From Rhodovulum sp. (GTDB lineage Bacteria; Pseudomonadota; Alphaproteobacteria; Rhodobacterales; Rhodobacteraceae), in assembly GCA_020637615.1 (NCBI GenBank), contig JACKKC010000057.1, positions 1 to 6,811 of the forward strand: 6,811 nucleotides of DNA, read 5' to 3'. This document shows positions 1 to 6,104 of the stretch, in pieces. How positions within the stretch are numbered: position 1 is the stretch's first letter; each line of letters begins with the position of its first letter. Position numbers and translations under genes: made by a program. The notes beneath the pieces are model-generated. The model saw only the letters and a program-made list of their open reading frames with translations. It ran no database searches and had not been told where the DNA came from.

Positions 1-407
1 CGGTCCGCCCGGAGGTGCGCTACGGCACCGGGAGCCGGGTCGATTTCCTGCTGACGGCGCCGGACCGGCCCCCGGCCTATGTGGAGGTCAAGAACGTCCA
101 TCTGCGCCGCGAGGGCGCCTGGGCGGAATTTCCCGATTGCGTGACCGCGCGGGGCGCGAAGCATCTGCGGGAGCTGGCGGCGGTGGTTGCCGCCGGCAAT
201 CGCGCGGTGATGCTCTACGTGATCCAGCGCGACGATTGCGACGCCTTCCGCCTCGCCGCCGATCTCGACCCCGCCTATGCGCGCGCCTTCGCCGCCGCCC
301 GGGAGGCCGGCGTCGAGGCGATCGCCCACGCAACGCGGATCACCCGGACGGGCATACGGCTCGACCGGGCGGTACCGGTTTCGGGGCCGCAGCCCGGCGG
401 GCGGTGA
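1..407 (+). CDS. sfsA: SfsA family protein (sugar fermentation stimulation protein), 3' part only
   Basis: The reading frame is open from base 3 and stops at TGA 405-407, so about 134 C-terminal residues are present; the usual family length is roughly 230, and the N-terminal OB-like part lies before the window. The fragment carries the family's recognisable C-terminal domain: SRVDFLL near residues 11-17, YVEVKNVHL at 26-34, then FPDCVTARGAKHLREL, then a variable helix region ending in ITRTGIRLDRAVPV. The D14 ... E28-V-K30 arrangement matches the PD-(D/E)XK-nuclease-like core known for SfsA. The family was named for an E. coli effect on maltose metabolism genes and binds DNA without clear sequence preference; its true biochemical role is unsettled. 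It ends 56 bp before the chosen map start, and this sfsA-map order is one I associate with Rhodobacterales. Family assignment is secure; function is not. Confidence 0.93.
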   Translation, partial: VRPEVRYGTGSRVDFLLTAPDRPPAYVEVKNVHLRREGAWAEFPDCVTARGAKHLRELAAVVAAGNRAVMLYVIQRDDCDAFRLAADLDPAYARAFAAAREAGVEAIAHATRITRTGIRLDRAVPVSGPQPGGR

Positions 408-463
408 TTTCGCGCGGCGGCGGGTTTGCAAAGCCCCGTCCCAGAGGCTACATCGGCGGCATC

Positions 464-1303
464 ATGCCCGGAGAACCCGCCATCGAGAGATCCCTGCCAG
501 GCCGCCTGAACAAGGACGGCATCCGCATCCACGAGCGCGAGGATTTCGCGGGGATGGCGGCGGCGGGCCGGCTCGCGGCCGAGATCCTCGACCGGATCGC
601 GCCGCATGTGGAGCCGGGCGCGAGCACGGCCGAGCTCGACGCGCGCATCCAGGCGATGATCGAGGAGGCGGGCGCGACCTCGGCGACCATCGGCTACAAG
701 GGCTACCGCCACGCGACCTGCATCTCGGTCAACCACGTGGTCTGCCACGGCATCCCCTCGGAGAAGCGGCTGAAGCCCGGGGACATCCTCAACATCGACG
801 TCACGGTGATCGTGGACGGCTGGTACGGCGACACCAGCCGCATGTACGTCGCCGGCCCGCCGGCCCGGAAGGCCGAGCGGCTGATCGACATCACCCATGA
901 CGCGCTGATGGCGGGCATCGAGCAGGTGCAGCCCGGCAATACCTTCGGCGACATCGGCGCCGCGATCCAGCGCTTCGCCGAGGCCCATCGCTGCTCGGTG
1001 GTGCGGGACTTCTGCGGCCACGGGCTCGGGCGGGTGTTCCATGCGCCGCCGAACGTGCTGCATTACGGGCGCTGGGGAACCGGGCCGGTGCTGGAGCCGG
1101 GCATGTTCTTCACCATCGAGCCGATGATCAACCTCGGGCGGCCCGAGACCAAGGTGCTCGAGGACGACTGGACCGCGGTCACCAAGGACCGCTCGCTCTC
1201 GGCGCAGTTCGAGCATTCGATCGGCGTGACCGAGACGGGCTGCGAGATCTTCACGCTCTCGCCGGCCGGGCTCTTTCATCCGACCTGGAAGCGCGAAGGC
1301 TGA
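464..1303 (+). CDS. map: Type I methionine aminopeptidase
   Basis: This 279-residue protein removes the N-terminal methionine from nascent proteins in the cytoplasm, using a two-metal centre. The pita-bread fold motifs are complete. The five metal ligands are D112 (in NIDVTV), D123 (in GDTSRM), H186 (in FCGHGLG), E219 (in FTIEPM) and E250 (in QFEHSIG). The substrate-contacting histidines H95 (VCHGIP) and H193 (RVFHAPP) are also present. It lacks the zinc-finger N-terminal extension of eukaryotic type I enzymes, and the length is normal for alphaproteobacteria. I chose ATG 464 because the protein then begins shortly before the conserved LNKDGIRIHE segment, as in relatives. A weak AGAGG lies at 443-447, rather far upstream. 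A GTG at 404-406 overlaps the sfsA stop in a GTGA arrangement and would add 20 residues, but the added sequence does not look conserved. It is probably co-transcribed with sfsA. Confidence 0.97.
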   Translation: MPGEPAIERSLPGRLNKDGIRIHEREDFAGMAAAGRLAAEILDRIAPHVEPGASTAELDARIQAMIEEAGATSATIGYKGYRHATCISVNHVVCHGIPSEKRLKPGDILNIDVTVIVDGWYGDTSRMYVAGPPARKAERLIDITHDALMAGIEQVQPGNTFGDIGAAIQRFAEAHRCSVVRDFCGHGLGRVFHAPPNVLHYGRWGTGPVLEPGMFFTIEPMINLGRPETKVLEDDWTAVTKDRSLSAQFEHSIGVTETGCEIFTLSPAGLFHPTWKREG

Positions 1304-1314
1304 CGCGCCGGCGG

Positions 1315-1329
1315 CACGCCTTCGGCGTG
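1315..1329 (+). terminator. Small hairpin just after map
   Basis: CACGCC at 1315-1320 and GGCGTG at 1324-1329 form a perfect 6-bp stem with a TTC triloop, 12 bases past the map stop. A second possible stem lies directly downstream (1339-1348 with 1355-1364, including G-T pairs). Neither is followed by a T-run, so this could be a processing or stability element, or a weak terminator, rather than a classical intrinsic terminator. Confidence 0.35.
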
Positions 1330-1633
1330 ACGGGGCGGGGCGGGCGCTGCCGGCGGTGCCCGCCGGGCGGGACGGTGACGTTGGGCGCGGCCGGAACTCG
1401 GGCGGACGGGGATCGCGTTGCCGGATGCAGTTCCCCTGCCGGACCGGGCGGGGCTTTCTCCTCCCGAGGCCCGGCCCCGGAACCGCGCCGGCAGTCCGCG
1501 GGAAGGCGACGCCGGTATTAGTTGTTGATGCAAAGTAGAAAAATGGTAGCGTGTTGCGTCCCGGCGCGGTGCGGCGACCCGTATCCGCGCCATGGAGGCC
1601 GTGGAAGCCGGCCGGATCCCGGAGTTGCGGGCG

Positions 1634-1662
1634 TTGACTCGGGATTCCTCGGCTTCTATTGG
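1634..1662 (+). promoter_or_regulatory. Candidate sigma70-type promoter for the TRAP operon
   Basis: TTGACT at 1634-1639 matches five of six bases of the -35 consensus. With 17-bp spacing the -10 position is TATTGG at 1657-1662 (three of six matches); TCTATT at 1655-1660 fits better but gives a 15-bp spacing. Either would start transcription around 1667-1670, leaving a leader of about 30 bases before dctP. The -10 match is weak, so an activator may be needed, or the true promoter may lie in the AT-rich patch at 1515-1549. Confidence 0.35.
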
Positions 1663-1684
1663 ACGGCACGACTTATAGAACAAC

Positions 1685-1700
1685 AGGGAGAATACGTTAA
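1685..1700 (+). promoter_or_regulatory. Ribosome binding site of dctP
   Basis: AGGGAG at 1685-1690 precedes the ATG at 1701 with a 10-base AT-rich spacer. This is the least structured translation start in the operon and agrees with high expression of the periplasmic subunit. Confidence 0.6.
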
Positions 1701-2792
1701 ATGTCCAAGATTTCGAAGTTTCTGGGTGCCACGGCCATCGCCGGCGTCGCCGCGGCGGCGGTCCTGCCGGGGGTGGCCGGCGCCCAGGAGAAGATCCGCT
1801 GGCAGGTGCCGATCTCCTTCGCCTCGACCCTGACCGCGCTGGGCGACACCCTGCCCTTCGTGGCGGAGCAGCTGAGCGCGATGTCCGACGGCAACATCAC
1901 CCTGCAGATCGCCGAGCCGGGCACGGTGGTGCCGGCGCTCTCGATCTTCGAGAACGTCTCCACCGGGGCGATCGACGCGGGCTATTCCTGGATGGGCTAC
2001 GAGATCGGCCAGGTGCCGGCCTCCGCGCTCTTCGGGGCGACGCCCTTCGGGCTCGAATCGACCGATTTCATGGCCTGGATGTATTTCCACGGCGGCCGCG
2101 AGCTGCTCAACGAGACCTTCGCGCCCTACAACGTCTATCCGATCCCCTGCGGCACCATCAGCCCCGAGGCGGCGGGCTGGTTCAAGAACGAGATCACCTC
2201 GGTCGACGACCTCAAGGGCATGAAGTTCCGCGCGGCCGGCATCGGCGGCGACATCATGGGCGAGTTCGGCATGTCGGTGACGCTGCTGCCGGGCGGCGAG
2301 CTCTACCAGGCGCTGGAGACCGGCGTGCTCGACGCCACGGAATTCTCGCTGCCCACCGTCGACAAGCAGCTCGGCTTCTTCCAGGTGGCCAAGAACTACT
2401 ACCTGCCCGGCTGGCACCAGCCCTCCACGAACCAGTTCCTCTACGTCAACCTCGACGTCTGGAACGGGCTCGAGGAGCCGACCAAGGCGCTCTTCGAAGG
2501 CGCCTGCATGGCGGGCATGACCTATTCGATCGCCCGCGCCGAGGCGCTGCAGGGCGCGGTGCTCAAGGAATTCGAGGCCGAGGGCGTGCAGGTCCGCCAG
2601 TACGACGACGCCACGCTCAAGGCCTTCTACGACGCGACCAAGAAGGTGATGGAGCGCAAATCCGCCGAGGACGCGCAGTTCGGCAAGGTCTATGCCTCGA
2701 TGATGGCCTTCCAGGAGGAGCTCGCCCCGTGGAAGGAGAAGGGCTACCTCCCGCGCGACTGGCTGCGCGAGAACGTCTACGAGGCCCAGTGA
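1701..2792 (+). CDS. dctP: TRAP transporter periplasmic substrate-binding protein, TakP/FcbT1-like
   Basis: A 363-residue extracytoplasmic binding protein that captures the ligand in the periplasm and delivers it to the DctQM membrane complex. A Sec signal peptide is clear: basic start MSKISK, hydrophobic core to about residue 25, and a likely cut after AGA28 before Gln29. The mature part shows TRAP binding-protein hallmarks: GTVVPALSIFENVSTGAIDAG at 74-94, LKGMKFRAAG at 171-180 with R177 as the expected carboxylate-anchoring arginine, and LDATEFSLP at 210-218 followed by YYLPGWHQPST. The ATEF element corresponds to the ATEW metal- and ligand-binding segment that I recall from TakP, here with Phe instead of Trp. 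Family knowledge suggests an alpha-keto acid, hydroxy acid, sugar acid or aromatic carboxylate; the sequence does not decide. It is the first gene of a P-Q-M operon; the 81-bp gap to dctQ holds a strong hairpin. Confidence 0.95.
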   Translation: MSKISKFLGATAIAGVAAAAVLPGVAGAQEKIRWQVPISFASTLTALGDTLPFVAEQLSAMSDGNITLQIAEPGTVVPALSIFENVSTGAIDAGYSWMGYEIGQVPASALFGATPFGLESTDFMAWMYFHGGRELLNETFAPYNVYPIPCGTISPEAAGWFKNEITSVDDLKGMKFRAAGIGGDIMGEFGMSVTLLPGGELYQALETGVLDATEFSLPTVDKQLGFFQVAKNYYLPGWHQPSTNQFLYVNLDVWNGLEEPTKALFEGACMAGMTYSIARAEALQGAVLKEFEAEGVQVRQYDDATLKAFYDATKKVMERKSAEDAQFGKVYASMMAFQEELAPWKEKGYLPRDWLRENVYEAQ

Positions 2793-2823
2793 CCGGCATC
2801 CGCAGGGATTGCTGAGGACCACC

Positions 2824-2848
2824 GGCCGGCCCGTGTCGCGGGCCGGTC
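2824..2848 (+). promoter_or_regulatory. Intercistronic GC-rich hairpin between dctP and dctQ
   Basis: CCGGCCCG at 2826-2833 pairs perfectly with CGGGCCGG at 2839-2846 around the loop TGTCG. The stem can be extended outward by G2825-T2847 and G2824-C2848. It lies 31 bases past the dctP stop and 25 bases before the dctQ start and has no T-run. I infer a 3'-end stabiliser or partial attenuator that would keep dctP mRNA more abundant than dctQM mRNA, a known arrangement for binding-protein transport operons. Confidence 0.5.
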
Positions 2849-2873
2849 CCACCCAGCGAGCGGCGGGGGCGGC

Positions 2874-3461
2874 ATGCCGGATTTCAAGATCGATGTGGGA
2901 GCCGTCGAATCCGCGGCGGCGCGGGGCCATGCGCTCGACTTTCCCCATACCCGGCTGTCGGACGCCATCGACCGCTTCGTCGCCGGGCTGGCCGCCGTCT
3001 TCAACTGGATCTGGGTGCTCCTGATCCTGCTCATCGTGGTCAACGTGGCGCTGCGCTACATCTTCGGCACGAATTTCATCGCCATGGAAGAGGCGCAGTG
3101 GCATCTCTACGCCATCGGCTTCATGCTCGGGATCGGCTTCACCCTGCAGCAGGACGGCCATGTGCGCGTCGACGTCATCGCCGAGCGCTTCCGGCGACGC
3201 ACGCGCGCCTGGATCGAGTTCCTCGGCCTGGCGCTGATCGTGCTGCCGCTCTGCGTGATCATCATCTACCAGGCCTGGCCCTTCGTGCTCAGGGCCTACG
3301 AGCTCAACGAGGTCTCCGCGGCCCCGGGCGGCCTCACCAACCGCTGGGCGATCAAGGCGGTGATCATCCTGGCCTTCGCCTATCTCGGGCTCGCGGCCTT
3401 CTCGCGGCTGCTGCGGGTGACCTCGTTCCTGTTCGGCACGCCGCCGCCGAAAGACATCTGA
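2874..3461 (+). CDS. dctQ: TRAP transporter small permease subunit (DctQ family, FcbT2-like)
   Basis: A 195-residue inner-membrane protein, the small four-helix subunit that packs against DctM. Hydrophobic segments fall near residues 36-60, 75-92, 112-134 and 158-178. Family signatures are VNVALRYIFG (56-65), MEEAQWHLYAIGFMLGIGFTLQQDGHVRVDV (split at 71-85 and 86-101) and PGGLTNRWAIK (151-161). The conserved Glu-Glu before the second helix and the H-V-R-V-D loop are typical of this DctQ subgroup. It has a soluble N-terminal extension of about 35 residues ending in FPHTRLSDAIDRF, which I recall as normal for the subgroup. ATG 2874 is chosen because it follows GGGGG at 2865-2869 and no better start lies in frame. 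The 39-bp gap to dctM contains a 5-bp stem, GCCCG/CGGGC, at 3462-3474. It should form one complex with DctM. Confidence 0.94.
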   Translation: MPDFKIDVGAVESAAARGHALDFPHTRLSDAIDRFVAGLAAVFNWIWVLLILLIVVNVALRYIFGTNFIAMEEAQWHLYAIGFMLGIGFTLQQDGHVRVDVIAERFRRRTRAWIEFLGLALIVLPLCVIIIYQAWPFVLRAYELNEVSAAPGGLTNRWAIKAVIILAFAYLGLAAFSRLLRVTSFLFGTPPPKDI

Positions 3462-3500
3462 GCCCGGCGCGGGCCGGAACAAGCATCGCGGGAAAGCTCC

Positions 3501-4883
3501 ATGCTCGAGACCTACGAATTCATCGTCATCGCGATGCTGCTGACCTTCATCGCCCTGCTCTTCACCGGGTTCCCGGTGGCCTGGGTGCTGGCCGGCACCG
3601 CGATCCTCTACTCGATCATCGGCGTCTTCGGCTCGGAGGTCCTGGGCTGGGACACCTTCTTCCTGACCGACTTCCGCATCTGGGGCATCTTCGTCCAGCG
3701 CATCTACGCGCAGATGTCGAACTGGATCCTCGTCGCCTTGCCCATGTTCGTCTTCATGGGGCTGATGCTGGAGCGCTCCGGCGTCACCGAGAAGCTGATG
3801 ACCAATTTCGTGCAGCTCTTCGGGCGGTTCCGCGGCGGGCTGGCGCTGGCGGTGGTGCTGATCGGCATCCTGCTGGCCGCCTCCACCGGCATCGTCGGCG
3901 CTTCGGTGGTGCTGCTGGCGATGCTCTCCATGCCGGTGATGATGGAGCACCGCTACGGCAAGGGCTTCGCCAGCGGCGTGGTGGCCTCGGCGGGCACGCT
4001 CGGCATCCTCATCCCGCCCTCGATCATGCTGATCATCATGGCTGACCAGCTTTCGATGTCGGTGGGCGAGCTCTTCTTCGGCGCGCTCATCCCCGGCCTG
4101 CTGCTCGGGCTGATCTACGTGCTCTTCGTGCTGGTCGCGGCGCGGTTCTCGGGCGTGGCGCCGAAGCCCGGCAACCTGCAGCCGATCACCGGGCGGCTGG
4201 TCTTCGACACGCTGCTCGCGGTACTGCCGCCGTTCCTGCTGATCCTCGCGGTGCTCGGCTCGATCTTCTTCGGCATCGCCACGCCGACCGAGGCCTCCGG
4301 GCTCGGCGCCTTCGGCGCGACGCTGCTGGCGCTGGCGAACCGCAAGCTCGACCTCGCGACGCTCAAGGACGTCTGCCTCAAGACCACCACCACCACCGCC
4401 TTCATCTTCGGCATCTTCCTCGGCGCCACCATGTTCGCGGTGGTGCTGCGCCAGCTCGGCGGCGACGAGTTCATCGCCCATTCGCTGCATTCGATCCCCT
4501 TCGGGCCGAACGGCATCGTGCTGGTGATCCTCGGCATCGCCTTCATCGCCGGGTTCTTCCTCGACTGGCTGGAGATCTCGCTGATCATCCTGCCGCTGGT
4601 CGCCCCGGTGATCACCGAGCTCGGCTTTCCGCTGGTCTGGTTCGTGGTGCTCTTCGCGGTGACCCTGCAGACCTCGTTCCTGACGCCGCCCGTGGGCTTC
4701 TCGCTCTTCTATCTCAAGGGGGTGGCGCCGCCCGAGGTCACCACGCTCGACATCTATCGCGGCGTGGTGCCCTTCGTGCTCTGCCAGGTGCTCGCCGTCG
4801 CGCTGGTCTTCGAGTTCCCCCAGATCGTGCTCTGGCTGCCATCGGTGATGTTCGGCGCATCGGCGACGCCGGTCGCCAACTGA
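3501..4883 (+). CDS. dctM: TRAP transporter large permease subunit (DctM family, FcbT3-like)
   Basis: A 460-residue polytopic membrane protein of normal family length, with about a dozen hydrophobic segments. It is the transport subunit that couples sodium flow to ligand uptake. Clear DctM features in order: FTGFPVAWVL (21-30), PMFVFMGLMLERSG (81-94), ASTGIVGASVVLLAMLSMPVM (127-147), the re-entrant hairpin motif GTLGILIPPS (165-174), the second-half counterpart GIATPTEASGLGA (258-270), DWLEISLI (355-362) and TPPVGFSLFY (395-404). The paired GILIPPS and ATPTEASG elements reflect the inverted-repeat elevator fold of the ion transporter superfamily. ATG 3501 follows GGGAAAG at 3490-3496, a usable ribosome binding site. 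It is the last gene of the operon: the stop at 4881-4883 is followed within 6 bases by a hairpin and then a change to noncoding sequence. Confidence 0.96.
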   Translation: MLETYEFIVIAMLLTFIALLFTGFPVAWVLAGTAILYSIIGVFGSEVLGWDTFFLTDFRIWGIFVQRIYAQMSNWILVALPMFVFMGLMLERSGVTEKLMTNFVQLFGRFRGGLALAVVLIGILLAASTGIVGASVVLLAMLSMPVMMEHRYGKGFASGVVASAGTLGILIPPSIMLIIMADQLSMSVGELFFGALIPGLLLGLIYVLFVLVAARFSGVAPKPGNLQPITGRLVFDTLLAVLPPFLLILAVLGSIFFGIATPTEASGLGAFGATLLALANRKLDLATLKDVCLKTTTTTAFIFGIFLGATMFAVVLRQLGGDEFIAHSLHSIPFGPNGIVLVILGIAFIAGFFLDWLEISLIILPLVAPVITELGFPLVWFVVLFAVTLQTSFLTPPVGFSLFYLKGVAPPEVTTLDIYRGVVPFVLCQVLAVALVFEFPQIVLWLPSVMFGASATPVAN

Positions 4884-5158
4884 GCCGGCCCGGGGCGCGG
4901 TCCCCGGGGGAATTGCACCCGGCGAGGCGACCCGTCCGGGCGCGTCTGGAACCGCCACTACGCCCCTCCGGGCGCTGCCCTCGTCCTGGGGCGGGAGGGC
5001 CGGAGAGAAAGTTGAAACCCAAATGCAATAGCCTCGGGCGCGGCGCTCCGGCCGGGCTTGCCTTCGCGGCCGCGACGCCGGCAAATGCCGGGAGGGGTGC
5101 TTCGCCGGGGCGGAGGTAGGGGCTGGATCGTGATCGAGGGAAATCGGGGCCCACGCCG
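4884..5158. other. Spacer between the TRAP operon and exoD, inverted repeats and possible dispersed repeat
   Basis: No supportable gene on either strand. The spacer starts with the hairpin at 4889-4908. At 4966-5005, CTCCGG (4966-4971) can pair with CCGGAG (5000-5005), around an inner GCCCTC (4977-4982) / GAGGGC (4995-5000) stem; the two stems share one base. A locally AT-rich stretch at 5004-5030, which includes GAAAGTTGAAACCC, interrupts the GC-rich context. CCGGC-AAAT-GCCGG at 5078-5091 is another small hairpin. The mix of inverted repeats and composition changes resembles dispersed intergenic repeats of alphaproteobacteria, but a single copy cannot prove that. Confidence 0.4.
4889..4908 (+). 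terminator. Candidate terminator hairpin after dctM
   Basis: CCCGGGG at 4889-4895 and CCCCGGG at 4902-4908 form a perfect 7-bp GC stem with the loop CGCGGT, beginning 6 bases after the dctM stop. The following sequence, GGAATTGC, has no real T-run, so efficiency as an intrinsic terminator is uncertain. Its position suggests that it marks the 3' end of the TRAP mRNA. Confidence 0.45.
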
Positions 5159-5794
5159 ATGATCCGCCTGGGCAATGCCATCCGGCGCGGGCTCTCGCGG
5201 CGGCTGGTGCGCGCGGCCCGCGATCCCGAGCGCCGGCCCGACATGTCGCTGGGCGAACTGATCCGCGGCCTCGGCGACCGCTCCTTCGGCTGGTGCATCG
5301 TGCTCTTCGCGCTGATCAGCATGCTGCCGATGCCGATCGGCTCCAACATGATCACCGCGATCCCGCTGATCCTCCTGACCGGGCAGATGGCGCTCGGGCT
5401 GCCGCAGGTCTGGCTGCCGGACTGGGTGATGCGGCGCCGGATCAGCCGCAAGCGGTTCCAGCGCCGGGTGCTCTGGCTCGGGCCGCTGATCCGTCCGATC
5501 GAGCGCATCGTGCGGGCGCGCTACGCCGCGATGTTCACGCCGCGGGCCGAGCGCGGCCTGGGGGTCTTCCTGCTCCTCGTGGCGATCGCGCTCTTCGCGC
5601 CGATCCCGCTGAGTTCCTACCTTCCGGCAACCGCGCTGCTGCTCGCCGGGATCGGTCTCGTGGAGCGCGACGGCGCCGTGGTGGTCGCCGCCCTGGTGCT
5701 GGGCATGGTCGCGATCCTCGTCACCGCGAGCGTCACCGCGGCGCTGCTGATGGGCGTCGACGCCCTGACGCATCGCGGGCCAGTTTCGCCTTGA
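5159..5794 (+). CDS. exoD: ExoD-family membrane protein (exopolysaccharide synthesis ExoD-like)
   Basis: A 211-residue integral membrane protein matching the ExoD family layout. It has a basic N-terminus, then MSLGELIRGLGDRSFG (29-44), a first hydrophobic pair with LPMPIGSNMITAIPLILLTGQMALG (split at 56-70 and 71-80), and WLPDWVMRRRIS (85-96). A basic linker follows with PLIRPIERIVRARYAAMF (109-126). The second hydrophobic half has FAPIPLSSYLPATALLLAGIGLVERDG (split at 146-160 and 161-172) and a final helix near 175-200. The two halves repeat a P-I-P/G-S pattern. ExoD was named from a Sinorhizobium meliloti exopolysaccharide mutant; the biochemical activity is unknown. Upstream, GAGGGAAA at 5136-5143 is a rather distant ribosome binding site, so translation from a later start such as M29 is possible. 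It stands alone with no polysaccharide genes nearby. Confidence 0.9.
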   Translation: MIRLGNAIRRGLSRRLVRAARDPERRPDMSLGELIRGLGDRSFGWCIVLFALISMLPMPIGSNMITAIPLILLTGQMALGLPQVWLPDWVMRRRISRKRFQRRVLWLGPLIRPIERIVRARYAAMFTPRAERGLGVFLLLVAIALFAPIPLSSYLPATALLLAGIGLVERDGAVVVAALVLGMVAILVTASVTAALLMGVDALTHRGPVSP

Positions 5795-5836
5795 TTTCAG
5801 CCGGAGCGATCTGCGAGGGTCGGTCGTCGCAACCAC

Positions 5837-5842
5837 AAGGAG
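5837..5842 (+). promoter_or_regulatory. Strong ribosome binding site of the small lipoprotein
   Basis: AAGGAG at 5837-5842 lies 7 bases before ATG 5850. It is the best Shine-Dalgarno match in the window and a main reason to accept the short gene that follows. Confidence 0.75.
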
Positions 5843-5849
5843 AGACCGC

Positions 5850-6023
5850 ATGCGGATCGGGCCTGTCCTCCTTCTGGCTTCGGCCGCGCTCCTTGCAGGA
5901 TGCGGCGGGCAGGAGCCCGCCCGCGACGCGCCGCCGCCGAGCCCCGCGGCGACCCCGGTGGTGCTGACGCCCTGCGACGACGGCGGCGACGGCGGCGTCG
6001 TGATCAGCGGCGTCTGCCTCTGA
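5850..6023 (+). CDS. Small putative lipoprotein, 57 residues
   Basis: I do not recognise a named family. The frame runs from ATG 5850 to TGA 6021-6023. It begins with MRIGPVLLLASAALLAGCGG: one basic residue, a hydrophobic core and a lipobox LAGC with Cys18 as the predicted lipidated residue. Cleavage would leave a mature peptide of only 40 residues. That peptide starts CGGQE, continues with a Pro/Ala-rich linker (APPPSPAATP, 27-36), and ends with an acidic, Gly-rich tail, PCDDGGDGGVVISGVCL (41-57). Cys42 and Cys56 flank the tail and could form a disulfide in the periplasm. Gly after the lipobox Cys gives no inner-membrane retention signal of the Asp+2 type, so an outer-membrane location is possible. 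It starts 55 bp after the exoD stop and could share its transcript. The signal peptide plus strong ribosome binding site makes a real gene likely; the role is unknown. Confidence 0.75.
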   Translation: MRIGPVLLLASAALLAGCGGQEPARDAPPPSPAATPVVLTPCDDGGDGGVVISGVCL

Positions 6024-6080
6024 TCGCAGCAGCCGCGCCTGTTTGAAGCCAGTGGTCCCGACACCGGTCTCTGGATAGCG

Positions 6081-6103
6081 AAAAGGCCGCGCCCCGCGCG
6101 GCC
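6081..6103 (-). terminator. Minus-strand terminator-like hairpin, distal of a tandem pair
   Basis: GGCCGCG at 6085-6091 pairs perfectly with CGCGGCC at 6097-6103 around a 5-base loop. On the minus strand the stem is followed at once by TTTT (AAAA at 6081-6084 on the + strand), the signature of a Rho-independent terminator. The T-run is short. On the + strand no T-run follows, so it points to transcription from right to left. Confidence 0.5.
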
Positions 6104-6104
6104 C

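Larger units (their letters stand above)
1304..1700. other. Spacer between map and the TRAP operon, no gene seen
   Basis: No convincing coding sequence lies on either strand; the open frames here are low-complexity Arg/Pro/Gly translations typical of GC-rich noncoding DNA. The first 200 bp are very GC-rich and hold two hairpins described separately, plus a short direct repeat TGCCGGA at 1419-1425 and 1437-1443. From about 1515 the composition becomes locally AT-richer (1515-1549, then 1655-1700), which in such a genome usually marks promoter or regulator-binding DNA for the downstream operon. Confidence 0.6.

Noticed and set aside
404..463. GTG start of map overlapping the sfsA stop as GTGA
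   Set aside because: It would be a neat translational coupling, but the extra 20 residues do not resemble the N-terminus of related enzymes, and an ATG at 464 gives the expected length.
2790..2873. dctP and dctQ are in the same frame with no further stop between them, which could allow a read-through fusion after TGA-C
   Set aside because: An 81-base in-frame open gap is likely by chance in GC-rich DNA. dctQ has its own ATG and ribosome binding site, and a fusion has no clear purpose in this P-Q-M arrangement.
1656..5084. A 1142-codon open frame on the minus strand across the whole TRAP operon
   Set aside because: It is antisense to three well-supported genes. Its translation is dominated by His, Glu, Asp, Arg and Gln repeats produced by reading GC-rich codons backward, with no domain or signal visible.
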